This document shows positions 1 through 9,592 of a DNA stretch of 64,000 nt, in pieces. The first letter of the stretch is position 1, and every line of letters starts with the position of its first letter. This DNA comes from Cladosporium sp. IMV 00045. Taxonomy: Eukaryota > Ascomycota > Dothideomycetes > Cladosporiales > Cladosporiaceae. Below the pieces are notes generated by a model, which worked only from the letters and a program-made list of their open reading frames with translations, did no database searches and had not been told where the DNA came from. The translations under genes were made by a program, and so were the position numbers. Where the stretch lies: contig MSJI02000817.1 in the NCBI GenBank assembly GCA_001931905.2, forward strand, positions 1-64,000, read 5' to 3'.

Positions 1-2
1 AA

Positions 3-113
3 CTCGTCGCCCTCGTCTGGTACCTCGTCTCTTACTTCCCCATGGGCTCCCAGGGCCTTCGCTTCGCGGCTCGTTTTGGCGGGAGTAGGGTCACCGCTTG
101 GATGAATGAGTGA
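3..113 (+). CDS. SFT2-like vesicle transport protein, C-terminal 36 codons (partial)
   Basis: An open frame enters from the left edge and ends at TGA 111-113. It gives a hydrophobic stretch (LVALVWYLVSYFP) followed by a short basic tail with GLRFAARFGG. This is how Got1/Sft2 family tetraspanning Golgi proteins end, after their fourth membrane segment. Members of the family act in fusion of endosome-derived vesicles with the Golgi. Only the last exon portion is visible, so length, start and introns cannot be judged. The assignment rests on the pattern of one membrane segment and tail and is moderately sure. Confidence 0.6.
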   Translation, partial: LVALVWYLVSYFPMGSQGLRFAARFGGSRVTAWMNE

Positions 114-1177
114 GATGAGACGTGAGAGTGAACCGTGATCAGTAAGCAATAAATTCGATATATTAATTGATTGATTTAATCAAATTGAAGGAAGGAAGGA
201 TTCAATATTTGCCACGCGATGGCCCCTTCTCGCCTCGCTTCGGCAACTGAGAAAGTGTGTTTGTTAGGCAAGCTTATGTAAGTCTTAGCGAGTTAGCGAG
301 GATTGCCTTTTTCGCTTCTTTGCCCGCTTCGTTTCGCTTCCTCTTGCGGTGCGTACGTGCCTGCGTGTATGGAGTGCGTGTCTAGAAATGTGGTGGATGT
401 CATGCTCATACTCATGCTCAATTCTAGTGCTCATTCTTCCACCCTCTCCTGACGAATGCGCTCGAGACTTTATGGAAGGAGGGAAGGGCGCTGGAGTAAG
501 AGTCTCGTCATCATGTCCTGACACACTACTCTCTCCTTGCACTATCATTTGTCCGTGGCCTTGTTTCTTGAGAGATGGGTTGATGATGTTGTTGATTATC
601 TCATACCTCACCGTCCTAGACCATCCATAATATGGTCACACGCTCTCCTTTTGATCATTCCCAGATTCCGCGTGATGGATATGACATCCTCCATTTTCTA
701 CACTCATCGACGTCCTCACCATCCAGGCCGGCTGTCCCGACTTCCGACCTACCGATTGATCACCCATCTGTCTAGCCGGAGCTTGGACTCGAGTCGGGAC
801 GGATGATGTTGATGTTGACTAAGAGGCTCTCTCCCGCGTTTTGCTCACGCGCTGGACTCTTGCCTTCCCTTTGCCTTTCCTATCCTCACTTCTCTGTCGC
901 CGAGGCCGTGAAGGCGGTGAATGGGGCTCTTTGAAAGCGAGTCTTGCGGTGCGTCCGCGAAGGGCAGGGCAGCGTGTGCGAAGCGTATCTTCGTCGCCAG
1001 AGAGGAAGACAGAGTGGTTCGAGAGACAGCGGGTAGAAACGTTGTTGCAATTTCGAGTTCAGATGCTGGACGGTTTGTTGGATCTCTGGGATTGGTGACT
1101 TGGTAGGTGTATTAGACTTCTGTCTTCGCTTGCAGAGTGATGTGAGGAGCAAAAAAGAAGAAGAAAAAAAGACAAAA
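114..1177. other. Intergenic region, no gene seen
   Basis: This 1.06-kb stretch follows the SFT2-like gene and ends at the 5S rRNA fragment. Short open frames on both strands show no recognisable domain and no consistent splice structure. The right end (1151-1178) is an A-rich tract resembling the A-rich sequence beside the intact 5S gene at 8140-8156. Confidence 0.6.
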
Positions 1178-1209
1178 ACATACAACAGGCGGGATTCCCG
1201 GATGTTCAC
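1178..1209 (-). pseudogene. 5S rRNA fragment (3'-terminal 32 nt)
   Basis: This segment matches the last 32 nt of the intact 5S gene at 8156-8274 with two mismatches and lies in the same orientation. On the minus strand it runs from GTGAACATC to the 3' end TTGTATGT, followed by a T5 run as in a Pol III terminator. The rest of the 5S gene is absent. The stop codon of the Clr5-ankyrin gene (TGA at 1206-1208) lies inside it, where the intact gene has the GGGTGACCA internal promoter element. Confidence 0.85.
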
Positions 1210-4197
1210 AACTGCATCATCAGCAATTGCACTACAGCATCATGGCCTTCTTCCAGTGCAAAGGTCAACGCTCTAGACGTGTGTACATTGGCCTGCATGT
1301 TGATAAGAAATTGTACGGTGTCGAGACGCCCATGCTCGGCAGCTCCCTCGAGAGCCGTCCTCTGGTAGTCCGACCGAGCAGGGGCATTGACATCGGCCCC
1401 TCTGCTGACTAGTTCATGAACGACACTCAGATGTCCGCCTATCGCAGCATATTGTAGCGCTGTGGCTCCTCTTGACATTCGGTTCGTTGAGTCATCTGCG
1501 CCTTCTGTGACTTCCACATCTGCACCAGAGTCTAGAAGGAGCCGGGTGATCTTTAAGTTGCCCTGGCGAGATGCTTCCATCAGTGCTGAATCGCACCTGT
1601 GGCTATACAAATCACTTTTGGCATTTACATCTGCCCCTGCACGTATCAGAAGACGGACGAGAGCAAGATGAGAAGCTTCTACGGCCGCATGTAGCGCTTC
1701 TGATCTATCGTTTGCCCCATAGCCAAGGAAGAGGCGGACCATGTCTAGATCGCCAGCCCTGGCTGCTTCGGCGAGCGCTGAGGGCCTGAATCGTCGAGTA
1801 GCATTGATGTCGACCTCTGAATCCAGCAAAAGCTCAGCGAGGCCTATATCACCTCTTTTCGCTGTTGCCAGCAGCGCGTCCGTCCTGTTCGCTCCGTGCT
1901 TGAGAAGAAACTCGATAATGTCAAAATCATATTCTCCCATGTCCACCATACGCTCAATCGCGGTGTCACCATCCACATTAGCTTTATTGATATCAGCGCC
2001 GTGATCAAGAAGGAGCTTCATAATGTCGTAGGATGCAGTTGAAGCTGCGGCGATCAGCGGTTCCGCATCGTGAGCATTAGGATCCGCCTTGTGATCCAGA
2101 AGTAATCGCACAAGCTCTAGATTTTCACATTCGACCGCTGCTTCAAGCGCTGTGTGGCCACAGCACCACTCCGAAGCAGCGTTGATGTCTGCGCCTTTGT
2201 CAAGCAGGAATTGGACCAACTCCATGTCTTCCGTGTACACTGCGGCTAGGAGAACCGACTGCCCTTCCTCTTCGGCTATATCGGAGTTGATATCTGCACC
2301 ATGTTGCAGCAAATATTGCACCACTTGAAGATTCCCTCCGCGTGCGGCGGCTTGGAGAGCCGTCATGCCTCCAAGTAATGCCGGAGGGGCATTGATTTTC
2401 GCACCTTTCTCCACCAGAAAACGTACCACTTCGAGGTTGCCGCAGCGCGCCGCTCCCTGAAGTGCTGTCATTCCGTAATAGCCGTTGGGTTTAGCATTGA
2501 CGTTCGCGTTCATACCAACCAAGGTTCTAACCAATTCTTCATCTCCTGTCCTTGAAGCTGCTTGAAGTGGTGTCTCTCCGTTTGGTCTGTCCAGCTCTAT
2601 GCCTCGATTGATGAGAGCCATGGCGACTTTGTCGTGACCAGCATCTATTGCAGTTACTACAGCTGCACAGATATCGGTTGGGTTGTGTTCCAGAATTAGC
2701 TCCACAAGATCCCAGACACCGGTGCTTGCTGCTGCTTGGAGCACTGTCTTGCCATCCCGACCAGCATCAGCATTGACATTTGCTCCCCGAGATAGCAGGT
2801 ACTTGACTATATCGACTTGGCCTTTTCTTGTGGCTGACTGCAAAGCTGTCTCACCCGAAGTCCAAATGTTCCTCGTCTCAACTTGGGCTCCAGAATCGTA
2901 AAGAAGCGTCACAAGTCGTAGATCGCCAGTCATGACCGCAGCGCGTAGTACCCCTGGGGATCGTCTAGGGTCTGCTTTATGTTCTAGCAGAAACTCTGTC
3001 ATCCTCAGATTGCCTTGACGCACTGCAGTCAAAAGTAAGGTTTCCGACCCATAGTTGAACGGCGAATCCACGTCGATGCCGGTGCTGAGTAAAGTCTTCA
3101 CCAATTTCATGTCGCCCGATTCGACAGCTCCAGGAAGAAACTTTCTAGCAACAGCCTTGATTGCGGGAAGACTGCTGGAAGTAAGAATGGTGAGTAGATC
3201 CAGACAACTACCTTGATGCAATAGTTTGAAGGCAGATGATGCCTCTCGATCGGTGATCAGATTGTTGGAAGAAAGGTACACCATCGAAAGCAACATTTTG
3301 CAAAGCTCCACGCTCGGCAGAGCACTTGCAAGTGATTTGTCGGCATCCGTATCGTATCGACGTATCAGAGTTTTTGCCGATGTCAAGGAAGCAAGATTGT
3401 CGAGTACAAAACCGTCCTTCAGGAACCCTGCAATACATGTCTTCCATTGGATGGCATCAGATATTGTAGCACCGTCTGCACAGACTCCAACATTGGACTC
3501 CTGCGAGTCTGCGAGACCTTGACGATTAGGATGCTCGCCCTGACGCACGTGTGATTCGAACACTGACTCGGTAGTCAAGGGAGCGTACCCTGATCGTTGG
3601 TCCAAGCAAGATTCAGATGCAAAGATCTTCGCCTTAGTAAGAGTATCAAGGTGTTCAAATAACTGCAGACAGGGCAGATTGTTGATGTAACATGGTGTAG
3701 TGTCATTGCTGAATGGTGTACAGACGACAAAGCCTTCGGGCGTCTTCGGGGACGTCGCTGATCAGATCAGTTTGGCAGTTCGTAAGTGTTGGATTGATGG
3801 GATTCTAGGTACCTGATGGATTGAACAGTTCCAACATGCTGGAAAAGTCGTGTCGCCTCTCTTTGTTGAGCTTCTTTGCTCCAACTCTTCTCCCTCTCTT
3901 ATAAACCGCGCTTGGCTTGCCCTGATCTTTCCTCTTCTTCATTTTGTGGTGTACAATTTTCCAGTCAGAGCTTCGACTGTTCTTGGCGAATCCCCATTGT
4001 TCGAATTTATTCACATACTGAGTCTTGCTGATCACTTATTAGTATGAGGTTACCTCGCAAAGTTAGGCATTTGGCACATACCCTCTCTGGAATCCATGAT
4101 TCTCCTTCATATGTTGCCTCACATCGGCCAAGCTCTTGTCTTCCAGTACATACAATCTGTAAATTGTAGACCTGTGTAGTTCCCACACGTCGGCCAT
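1206..4197 (-). CDS. Clr5 domain-ankyrin repeat protein, about 960 aa
   Basis: Three exons fit in phase: 4082-4197, 3813-4027 and 1206-3757, with introns 4028-4081 and 3758-3812. The start ATG at 4195-4197 opens directly into a Clr5 domain (residues 1 to about 55: MADVWELH, then RLYVLEDKSL, then NHGFQRGKTQYVNKFEQWGF). A basic stretch follows. From about residue 325 to the end there are about 20 ankyrin repeats with typical LVxLLLxxGADxN cores. Clr5-ankyrin proteins are common fungal accessory proteins whose cellular role is mostly unknown; ankyrin arrays bind proteins. The last repeat is cut in its second helix, and the stop codon lies in a 5S rRNA fragment, so the C-terminus was probably set by a rearrangement. 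Frame and repeats are otherwise intact, so it may be expressed. Confidence 0.9.
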
Positions 4198-4911
4198 ATT
4201 GGGAATGATGTACGAACACAGGTTATTCGGATCTGGTTGGGAGATGACTTCGGCAGACCAGAGCTAGATTCGTAACGCGCAAAAGAGCCTATATAGTAGT
4301 CAAGTGAAGATATCATCCAGACCGGTGAGCGTGGACCAGGATACTGATGAGACCTTCGTTCCAGGTACATACCACACGGACACCAGTATTCTGGCTTCGC
4401 CCTATCATTTGCGAGCAGACAGAATCCTGGCAGGGCTAGGACATTCGCTTAGTGAGTTGATTGGTGAATTTCAGAATGCCGGCGCAGCCTTCATGCTGCG
4501 CCCTTCAGGTTGCATGTTTCAGTGCTCGCCTCGTTCAGCCCACGGCTGCTAGTCTCGAATAAGACCGATTAGAGTCGTGGTCCACACCGTTTATCTCCCA
4601 TACACGATTTAGACAATCAAAGTTGTGCATGTATTTCAGTCTGCTGGCGCACAGATTCACATCGACTGCACATATAAGATTAGAACCATCGAAACACAAC
4701 AGCCTCGAATGCCTGATTCACAAAACATGATACAGCCATGATCATGTATTAGACCGTGTGCATGACAGCAGGCAATATTCCCTAACATCTTGTCAATTGT
4801 TCTTTCTACTGGCTGAGTGTGGCAACGACATATTTTCCAGCAATTGACCATAGCGAGGCTTGCAAACAACACATCGACGTCTCCGATATCACTCAATACG
4901 TGCGGCCTGCG
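4198..4911. other. Intergenic region inside the accessory island
   Basis: This is the shared region between the Clr5-ankyrin start and the 3' end of the kinase pseudogene. Nothing recognisable is coded. It may hold decayed kinase C-terminal sequence, because the kinase frame loses similarity before it stops at 4912, but I cannot show this by eye. Confidence 0.5.
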
Positions 4912-5919
4912 TCAGTGCAGAATATGCCATGTTGTGACTAGCGGCGGCAACGGACAGACCAGACCTTTCGCAACAAGTCTGAAAAGGCTCCCATGCCATT
5001 CGAGATCAACTAATGATGTTTCCTCGGGCCTTGGCGGTGAGTACAATGTCACGGAGCTTACATCTACTCGTTGGTGGCGTCCCAAAAAGAATAAATCAAA
5101 GACCCGTTGTAAGTGTCGACGCTCGAGTTCCACCAATGTTTGCCACGCTTGATTGTTGAGAATTTGCCTGTGCGGGTTCCAGAATATCTCCGGAGCCATG
5201 TATGCCTCTGTTCCAAGAACCATCGTCCGAAGCTGTGTTTCGTCTGCATGTACTCGCTTGGTGATGCCAAAGTCACCGATCTTAACGTTCCACGATGGAG
5301 GCCGCCGAGCTACCACGAAAACGGTCTTCGGTTTCAGATCACGGTGAGTGAATCCAATGTCGTGCAGTGCTGCGAGGCCGCGGCATAGCTGGCGAGTGAT
5401 ACCTTTCACCTGCTCTTCCGGTATTCTGATATCGAGGTATGTGGACAGGTCGCCCATCGAGAAATAGTCCATAGCAAGGAAGATGTGTTAATCATTTTCG
5501 TACCAGCCGTATAGATATGCAAAATGATCCGGGTGATGTCTGACTCTTGCCATGGCTGCTATTTCCCTTCTGTGGTCCCAAGTGGTATGGGTCTTCGAGA
5601 TGCGTTTGACGGCCCGTACTCCTATCGAACCGGATGTTAGTACATGCGCTACCATCCAGGAGATGCCTACGCACTGTCGGTTCCCTTCTTCCTCGAGCCA
5701 GACAGCACCAAAGCCGCCCTCACCCAGTTCTCGACGCGCGACCCATGTCTCGAACCGCCACTGGTCTCCTCCGCAGTAGTGGCGATGTGTCGTCCGACCT
5801 TCTTGCACTGTCGTTTCCGAAAGCTGCGTCACTTCAACGAGATCGTTCATATTGGTCCCATCTGCTGGCAATTCTCGAGCATGCGCAGAGACAAAGATGG
5901 CCCTTCGCGTGTTCTCCAT
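4912..5919 (-). pseudogene. Serine/threonine kinase, broken by an in-frame stop
   Basis: The frame from ATG 5917-5919 carries a glycine loop (ELGEGGFGAVW), a catalytic lysine (VRAVKRI) and REIAAMARVRHHP. It then meets TAA at 5488-5490. The same frame continues after the stop with FLAMDYFSMGDLSTYL, FTHRDLKPKTVFV, IGDFGITKR and YMAPEIF. The kinase was therefore once continuous. The catalytic loop reads HRDLKPKT, so the metal-binding Asn is Thr. Beyond APE, subdomains IX-XI cannot be recognised in any single frame, which suggests a frameshift or further decay. A TACTAAC sequence between the glycine loop and the lysine hints at an intron whose junctions no longer fit in phase. It is divergent from the HeLo-like gene at 6125, with 205 bp between. 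Confidence 0.8.
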
Positions 5920-6124
5920 TCATGTGTGAAGGGGACGAGGCTAGCCGCCCAGCAAAGATGTCTGCCCTCAGCCTTGCGACAGCTCGAATTAGAATCATGC
6001 ATCGGCCCCCGCCTCTTCGCATCCATGTGGAGGGTGCGATGTCAGCTCTTCCTTTGTTATTTGTCGTTGTCTTCCCAAGCCTACAACGGCGCCTTGAATT
6101 TTAGCGGTGCTTTCATTTGAGATC

Positions 6125-7993
6125 ATGGAAGCTGCTGGGGTCGCCCTAGCTCTGCTAGCCACAGCGGACCTATGCTTGAAGCAAGTGTTCCTGAACGCAG
6201 TCTTTGGAGGGATCGGAACTGACGAGTGTAGGTATGGAAGGCAGTTGGTGACGCTCTGCCAGGATTTTCGCGTGGCGGACTCGAAGATCTGTGAGCTTCT
6301 CCTGATCATTACGGCGCTCTGGGTCCGCATTGAGCGCCAAATCTGGGTCATCAAGAACCGCCAAATCGCGAGTAGTCTTGGAGACCACCTCCAAATCCTG
6401 CAGAGTCAGCTTCTTGGAGTCTTGCATCTTCGCCTCCAGGAACTGAATGGCAAGATCGACAAGCTGTCGAACGCTTCGTCATTCCGGAGGTATGTCTGTT
6501 CTACATATGCAGTCCACCGACTCCAAACTCTCCATGTGGAAGCTCGGAGCGTACCTAATTGCGACCCCGGCTGACCGAGACGATGACCTCACACAGGAAG
6601 ACATCATACTCCACGTTCCTGAAAGACTCATTGCGGGAGTCTGTTGATGATCTGGAGTTATGTTACCAACGATGGGACGCTTCATGGTTCCTCATCACGC
6701 GCCTGGCTGACCCTAAAATCGATGCCGAGGTGAGCAAGCGGATACCGAACCAAGATCCGTTCTCTCTTCGTCGACTGGACATTGTCGGTGCCTTGCGCGA
6801 AGCACATCATGCAAATGCTAACAACAATTCCCGCCCTTTCGGATTATTGCCTTCAAATTTGAGCTTCTACTTGCCATTGCAGGTGAAGTATTCAACGGGC
6901 ATAGTAGCCGTAAGATCTGATAATCATGCGGCTGTAATCGTCAACAAGATCGAATACCTGCCTGGATTGAGCGAGGACGATGTTTCCGGAGACTTGCAAC
7001 GCCTTGCTCGGGTGTTATCGAAGCCGGATCCGTTGACCTGTAATCTCTTGACGTGTAATGGTGTCAAGAGGAATGTCGATACGGCCGGGAAATTGCAAAA
7101 CTTCTCCCTTGTGTTCCAGATGCCGCCGGTTATGGATGACGGTACCAAGAGTCTCATTGCGAAGGATAAAATTGAAGATCTGCCCACTATAGTTAGTAAC
7201 CACTTATCAATCCCTCTCACCTCCTCAGCGGCTATTTGGATGCGGACAAACGTTCGCTCCCTGCGGGAGCTACTATTGCACCGATCTGCGCCGGAGTCTC
7301 TCAACTACCTAATCATCGTCGCGAGAAGCATTGCAAGGGCCTTGATATTTCTTCACGGCGCTCGCTTTGTACACAAAAGCATATGACCAAAGACTGTGCT
7401 CACCACCGACTCAGGAACCTCGTATCTGATTGGATTCCAACGATTTCGAAGTTCCACAACTCAAACAAACCTTGCAGGTGACAATCTTTGGTACCAGAAC
7501 TTGTACAGACATCCAACGCGGCAAGGCAAGGCCCCGGAGGCTCTACACACCATGAAACATGATATCTACAGTCTTGGTATCTGCTTGCTCGAGATCGGTC
7601 TGTGGACGTCGCTTGTGAACTACGCGACTGGCATGGATGGAGAAGACTTGATCCTGCCTGGACTACTCGAGGTCGCATCGGTGCCACAGATGCGCAACGA
7701 GAAAAAACGAGCTTTCGAGCTCATGCGAGTGTTAATTCAAGTCGCTGAGACGAAGCTTCCGACCTCTATGGGTAAAAGATACACCGCGCTGGTCGTTTGG
7801 TGCCTGACTTGCTTGGAAACCAGCGGTGGCTTCGCTGATTTGATTCTGGTGTCAGATGAGGATGATGATGGCGTTGCACTCGGTGCACAATATATCCAGA
7901 AGGTTAGGCATCTCTTCGAGCAATCACATTGGTCATTCGAGGTCTCGCTAACAGGTCCAGGTGTTGAATGAGTTGAAGGATATCTCGGTGTGA
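6125..7993 (+). pseudogene. HeLo-like N-terminal domain-pseudokinase protein with internal stop
   Basis: Four exons fit in phase: 6125-6180, 6232-6489, 6597-7902 and 7961-7993. The first intron (6181-6231) is GC-AG. The N-terminus (MEAAGVALALLATADLCLK, then YGRQLVTLC, ALWVRIERQ and amphipathic helices) is a HeLo-like, prion-inhibition-and-propagation type helical domain. The C-terminal half is a protein-kinase fold without catalytic residues: the HRD position reads HKS, the DFG position reads GFQ, and a DIYSLGICLLEIGLW helix follows. The end KVLNELKDISV is typical of this fungal family. TGA at 7384-7386 interrupts the frame inside the HKS loop, and coding similarity continues after it, so the copy is broken or needs readthrough. 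HeLo domains are membrane-active four-helix bundles used in fungal cell death; MLKL has the same bundle-plus-pseudokinase order. Confidence 0.85.
6181..6231 (+). other. GC-AG intron in the HeLo-like gene
   Basis: The donor is AA|GCAAGT and the acceptor GTGTAG|G. Removing 51 nt joins the codons as DLCLK-YGRQLV, the usual sequence of the family. A branch-like CTGAC precedes the acceptor. Because 51 is a multiple of three, retention would also keep the frame. Confidence 0.7.
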
Positions 7994-8155
7994 GCATTCG
8001 TTGTCTTGCTCTGCTGCACTATTCCCAAATGACCAGGCGAGGTTTTTCTGGTTGCGTCTACTTACTCAAGCGCTCGCTGGTGCGTTGTTTTTCTTGATAC
8101 GCAGATTTTTTCTCGCTTCCTGAGTCATATCGAGAGCAAAGTAAAAAGGCAAAAA

Positions 8156-8274
8156 ACATACAACAGGCGGGATTCCCAGATGGTCACCCACTCCAGTACT
8201 AGTCGCCCGGTTCAGTGCTTATGTATGGCAGAGCGGACGGGATGCCCAGTTTTCACTGACCTATGGTCGTATGT
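8156..8274 (-). rRNA. 5S ribosomal RNA, complete
   Basis: The minus strand reads ACATACGACCATAGG at the 5' end and GCCTGTTGTATGT at the 3' end, giving 119 nt. The ends can pair as helix I (ACATAC with GTATGT). The internal promoter elements (TAAGCACTGAACCGGGC and GAGTGGGTGACCAT) and the fungal landmark CATCCCGTCCGCTC are present. A T6 run (8151-8156 on the plus strand as A6) serves as the Pol III terminator. A single dispersed 5S gene outside the rDNA repeat is normal for Pezizomycotina. The last 32 nt are duplicated at 1178-1209. Confidence 0.95.
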
Positions 8275-8390
8275 GCTTGATTGTGTAGTACTGTTCATTG
8301 TATTCGCTAACGTCCACGTCTCGTACAGCTCTTTTCACGAAACCATCTGATGAGCAAGTTGCCGGCAAGCTCGTGAAAGGTTCTGTCGTC

Positions 8391-8405
8391 TTTTTTTTTT
8401 TTTTT
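8391..8405. repeat. Poly-T tract (T15)
   Basis: Fifteen consecutive T residues, followed by TATATAG. This could be a nucleosome-depleting promoter tract or a simple repeat. Confidence 0.9.
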
Positions 8406-8571
8406 ATATAGATGGATGTGTGAATTGAATGACGGTCATTGAACAAAGAACTATTCGAACCTTCAGTCAACCAATCTATCTATCTATCAATCAATCCTTT
8501 AATAATTACAGCTGTCCCGGTGATCGATCAAATCCACCATCGGCCTTCGGGCTAGAACCACCCACGCTTCA

Positions 8572-8618
8572 AGCCCCGCATGAGCCGCATGTTTTAGCGC
8601 GTTCTCACTTGCGGGGCT
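8572..8618. repeat. Inverted repeat, possible hairpin
   Basis: The arms AGCCCCGCA (8572-8580) and TGCGGGGCT (8610-8618) are perfectly complementary and enclose 29 nt. There is no T run after it, so it does not look like a Pol III or bacterial-type terminator. A structured 5' leader of the PPPDE gene is possible. Confidence 0.5.
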
Positions 8619-8650
8619 GACGAGATAGGAACAGCATGGCAACTACAGAG

Positions 8651-8666
8651 CACTACTGCTACCACC
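8651..8666 (+). repeat. 16-bp leader motif CACTACTGCTACCACC, copy 1
   Basis: This is an exact copy of a 16-mer found three times in the window, always on the coding strand upstream of a plus-strand gene. Here it lies about 150 bp upstream of the PPPDE start codon. Confidence 0.6.
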
Positions 8667-8816
8667 ATCAACGCAATACTATCGTCTCCTCCACTGGCCT
8701 TTCAGCGGCTTGAAGGACTTCAATATTTTCGCCATTAGCTTTCTGGGTGTTGTAATTCCAAGGTGCCACTTAATCTTCCTCCTGCTGACCGCGCCTTCGC
8801 TTACCACACGTACACA

Positions 8817-9592
8817 ATGGCTCCACCTCGCCATAAGCGTAATCAAAGCAGCACGTCTTCGCGCCACTCGGCCAATCTGCATAAGACTGAAGTGACAATC
8901 AATGTTTACGACCTTCTCCCAGTACGTATAACCTTCAAACTACTCCAATGCGTGTGAAAACAAGCGAGACGAACCCCTTCGCCTCACCAACCACAACATT
9001 TTGCAAAACATCACACCCACAAAAAAACCCAAATCTAACACCATCCCAGCCCTCCCCCCTAAGCACCATCCTCTGGACCCTCGGTTCCTCCCTGCACCAC
9101 TCCGGCGTAGCGCTCTCCTCCACCTCCTCCCCCTCCGGAGAAGGAATCGAATACGCCTACGGAGGCCACTCGCACGCCTCCAAAACGGGCGTCTACCACA
9201 CTCCACCGCTCGCCACACCCCCCGGCGCAGTCTTCCGCTGCAGCATCCTGCACGGGATCAGCTTCCTCCCACCGGCGGAAATCGACGCCACAGTGCAGCG
9301 CGTGGCGGCCCGGTTTATGGGGCGCGAGTACGATTTGCTGAGCAAGAATTGCAACCATTTCACGTCGGAGTTGTGTCTTGAGTTGACGGGGCGCAGGGCG
9401 CCGGGGTGGTTGAATCGTGCTGCTGGCGTGGGGGTCAGGATGCCTTGTGTGGTGCCGAAGGAGTGGATTAGTGTGCCCGAGGCGGAGGATGATGAGTTGG
9501 TCGATGATGATGAGGAGGGGGAGGGGAGGGATGAGAGGGAGAGTATGTTGAGTGAGAGTCGGAGGAGGGAGAGGAGGGGGGTTGAGGCTTGA
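8817..9592 (+). CDS. PPPDE/DeSI-type cysteine peptidase, 215 aa
   Basis: Two exons, 8817-8921 and 9050-9592, with a phase-0 intron (GTACGT...CCCAG). The first exon ends TINVYDLLP and the second opens PSPLSTILWTLG, restoring the first strand of the PPPDE fold. The predicted catalytic His lies in LHHSGVAL and the catalytic Cys in KNCNHFTSEL; GIEYAYGGH lies between. PPPDE/DeSI proteins are papain-like isopeptidases that remove SUMO or ubiquitin. The last 40 residues are an acidic, then Arg/Glu-rich tail that is probably disordered. The downstream ATG choice is clear because there is no in-frame upstream alternative joining the domain. Confidence 0.92.

Larger units (their letters stand above)
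8275..8816. other. Intergenic: poly-T tract, hairpin, 5' region of PPPDE gene
   Basis: The region holds a T15 tract at 8391-8405, an inverted repeat at 8572-8618 and a copy of the 16-bp leader motif at 8651-8666. The right half is probably promoter and 5' UTR of the PPPDE gene starting at 8817. Confidence 0.6.

Noticed and set aside
5472..5490. An intron spanning the stop codon in the kinase gene
   Set aside because: Coding similarity runs up to and directly after the TAA, leaving no room for an intron.
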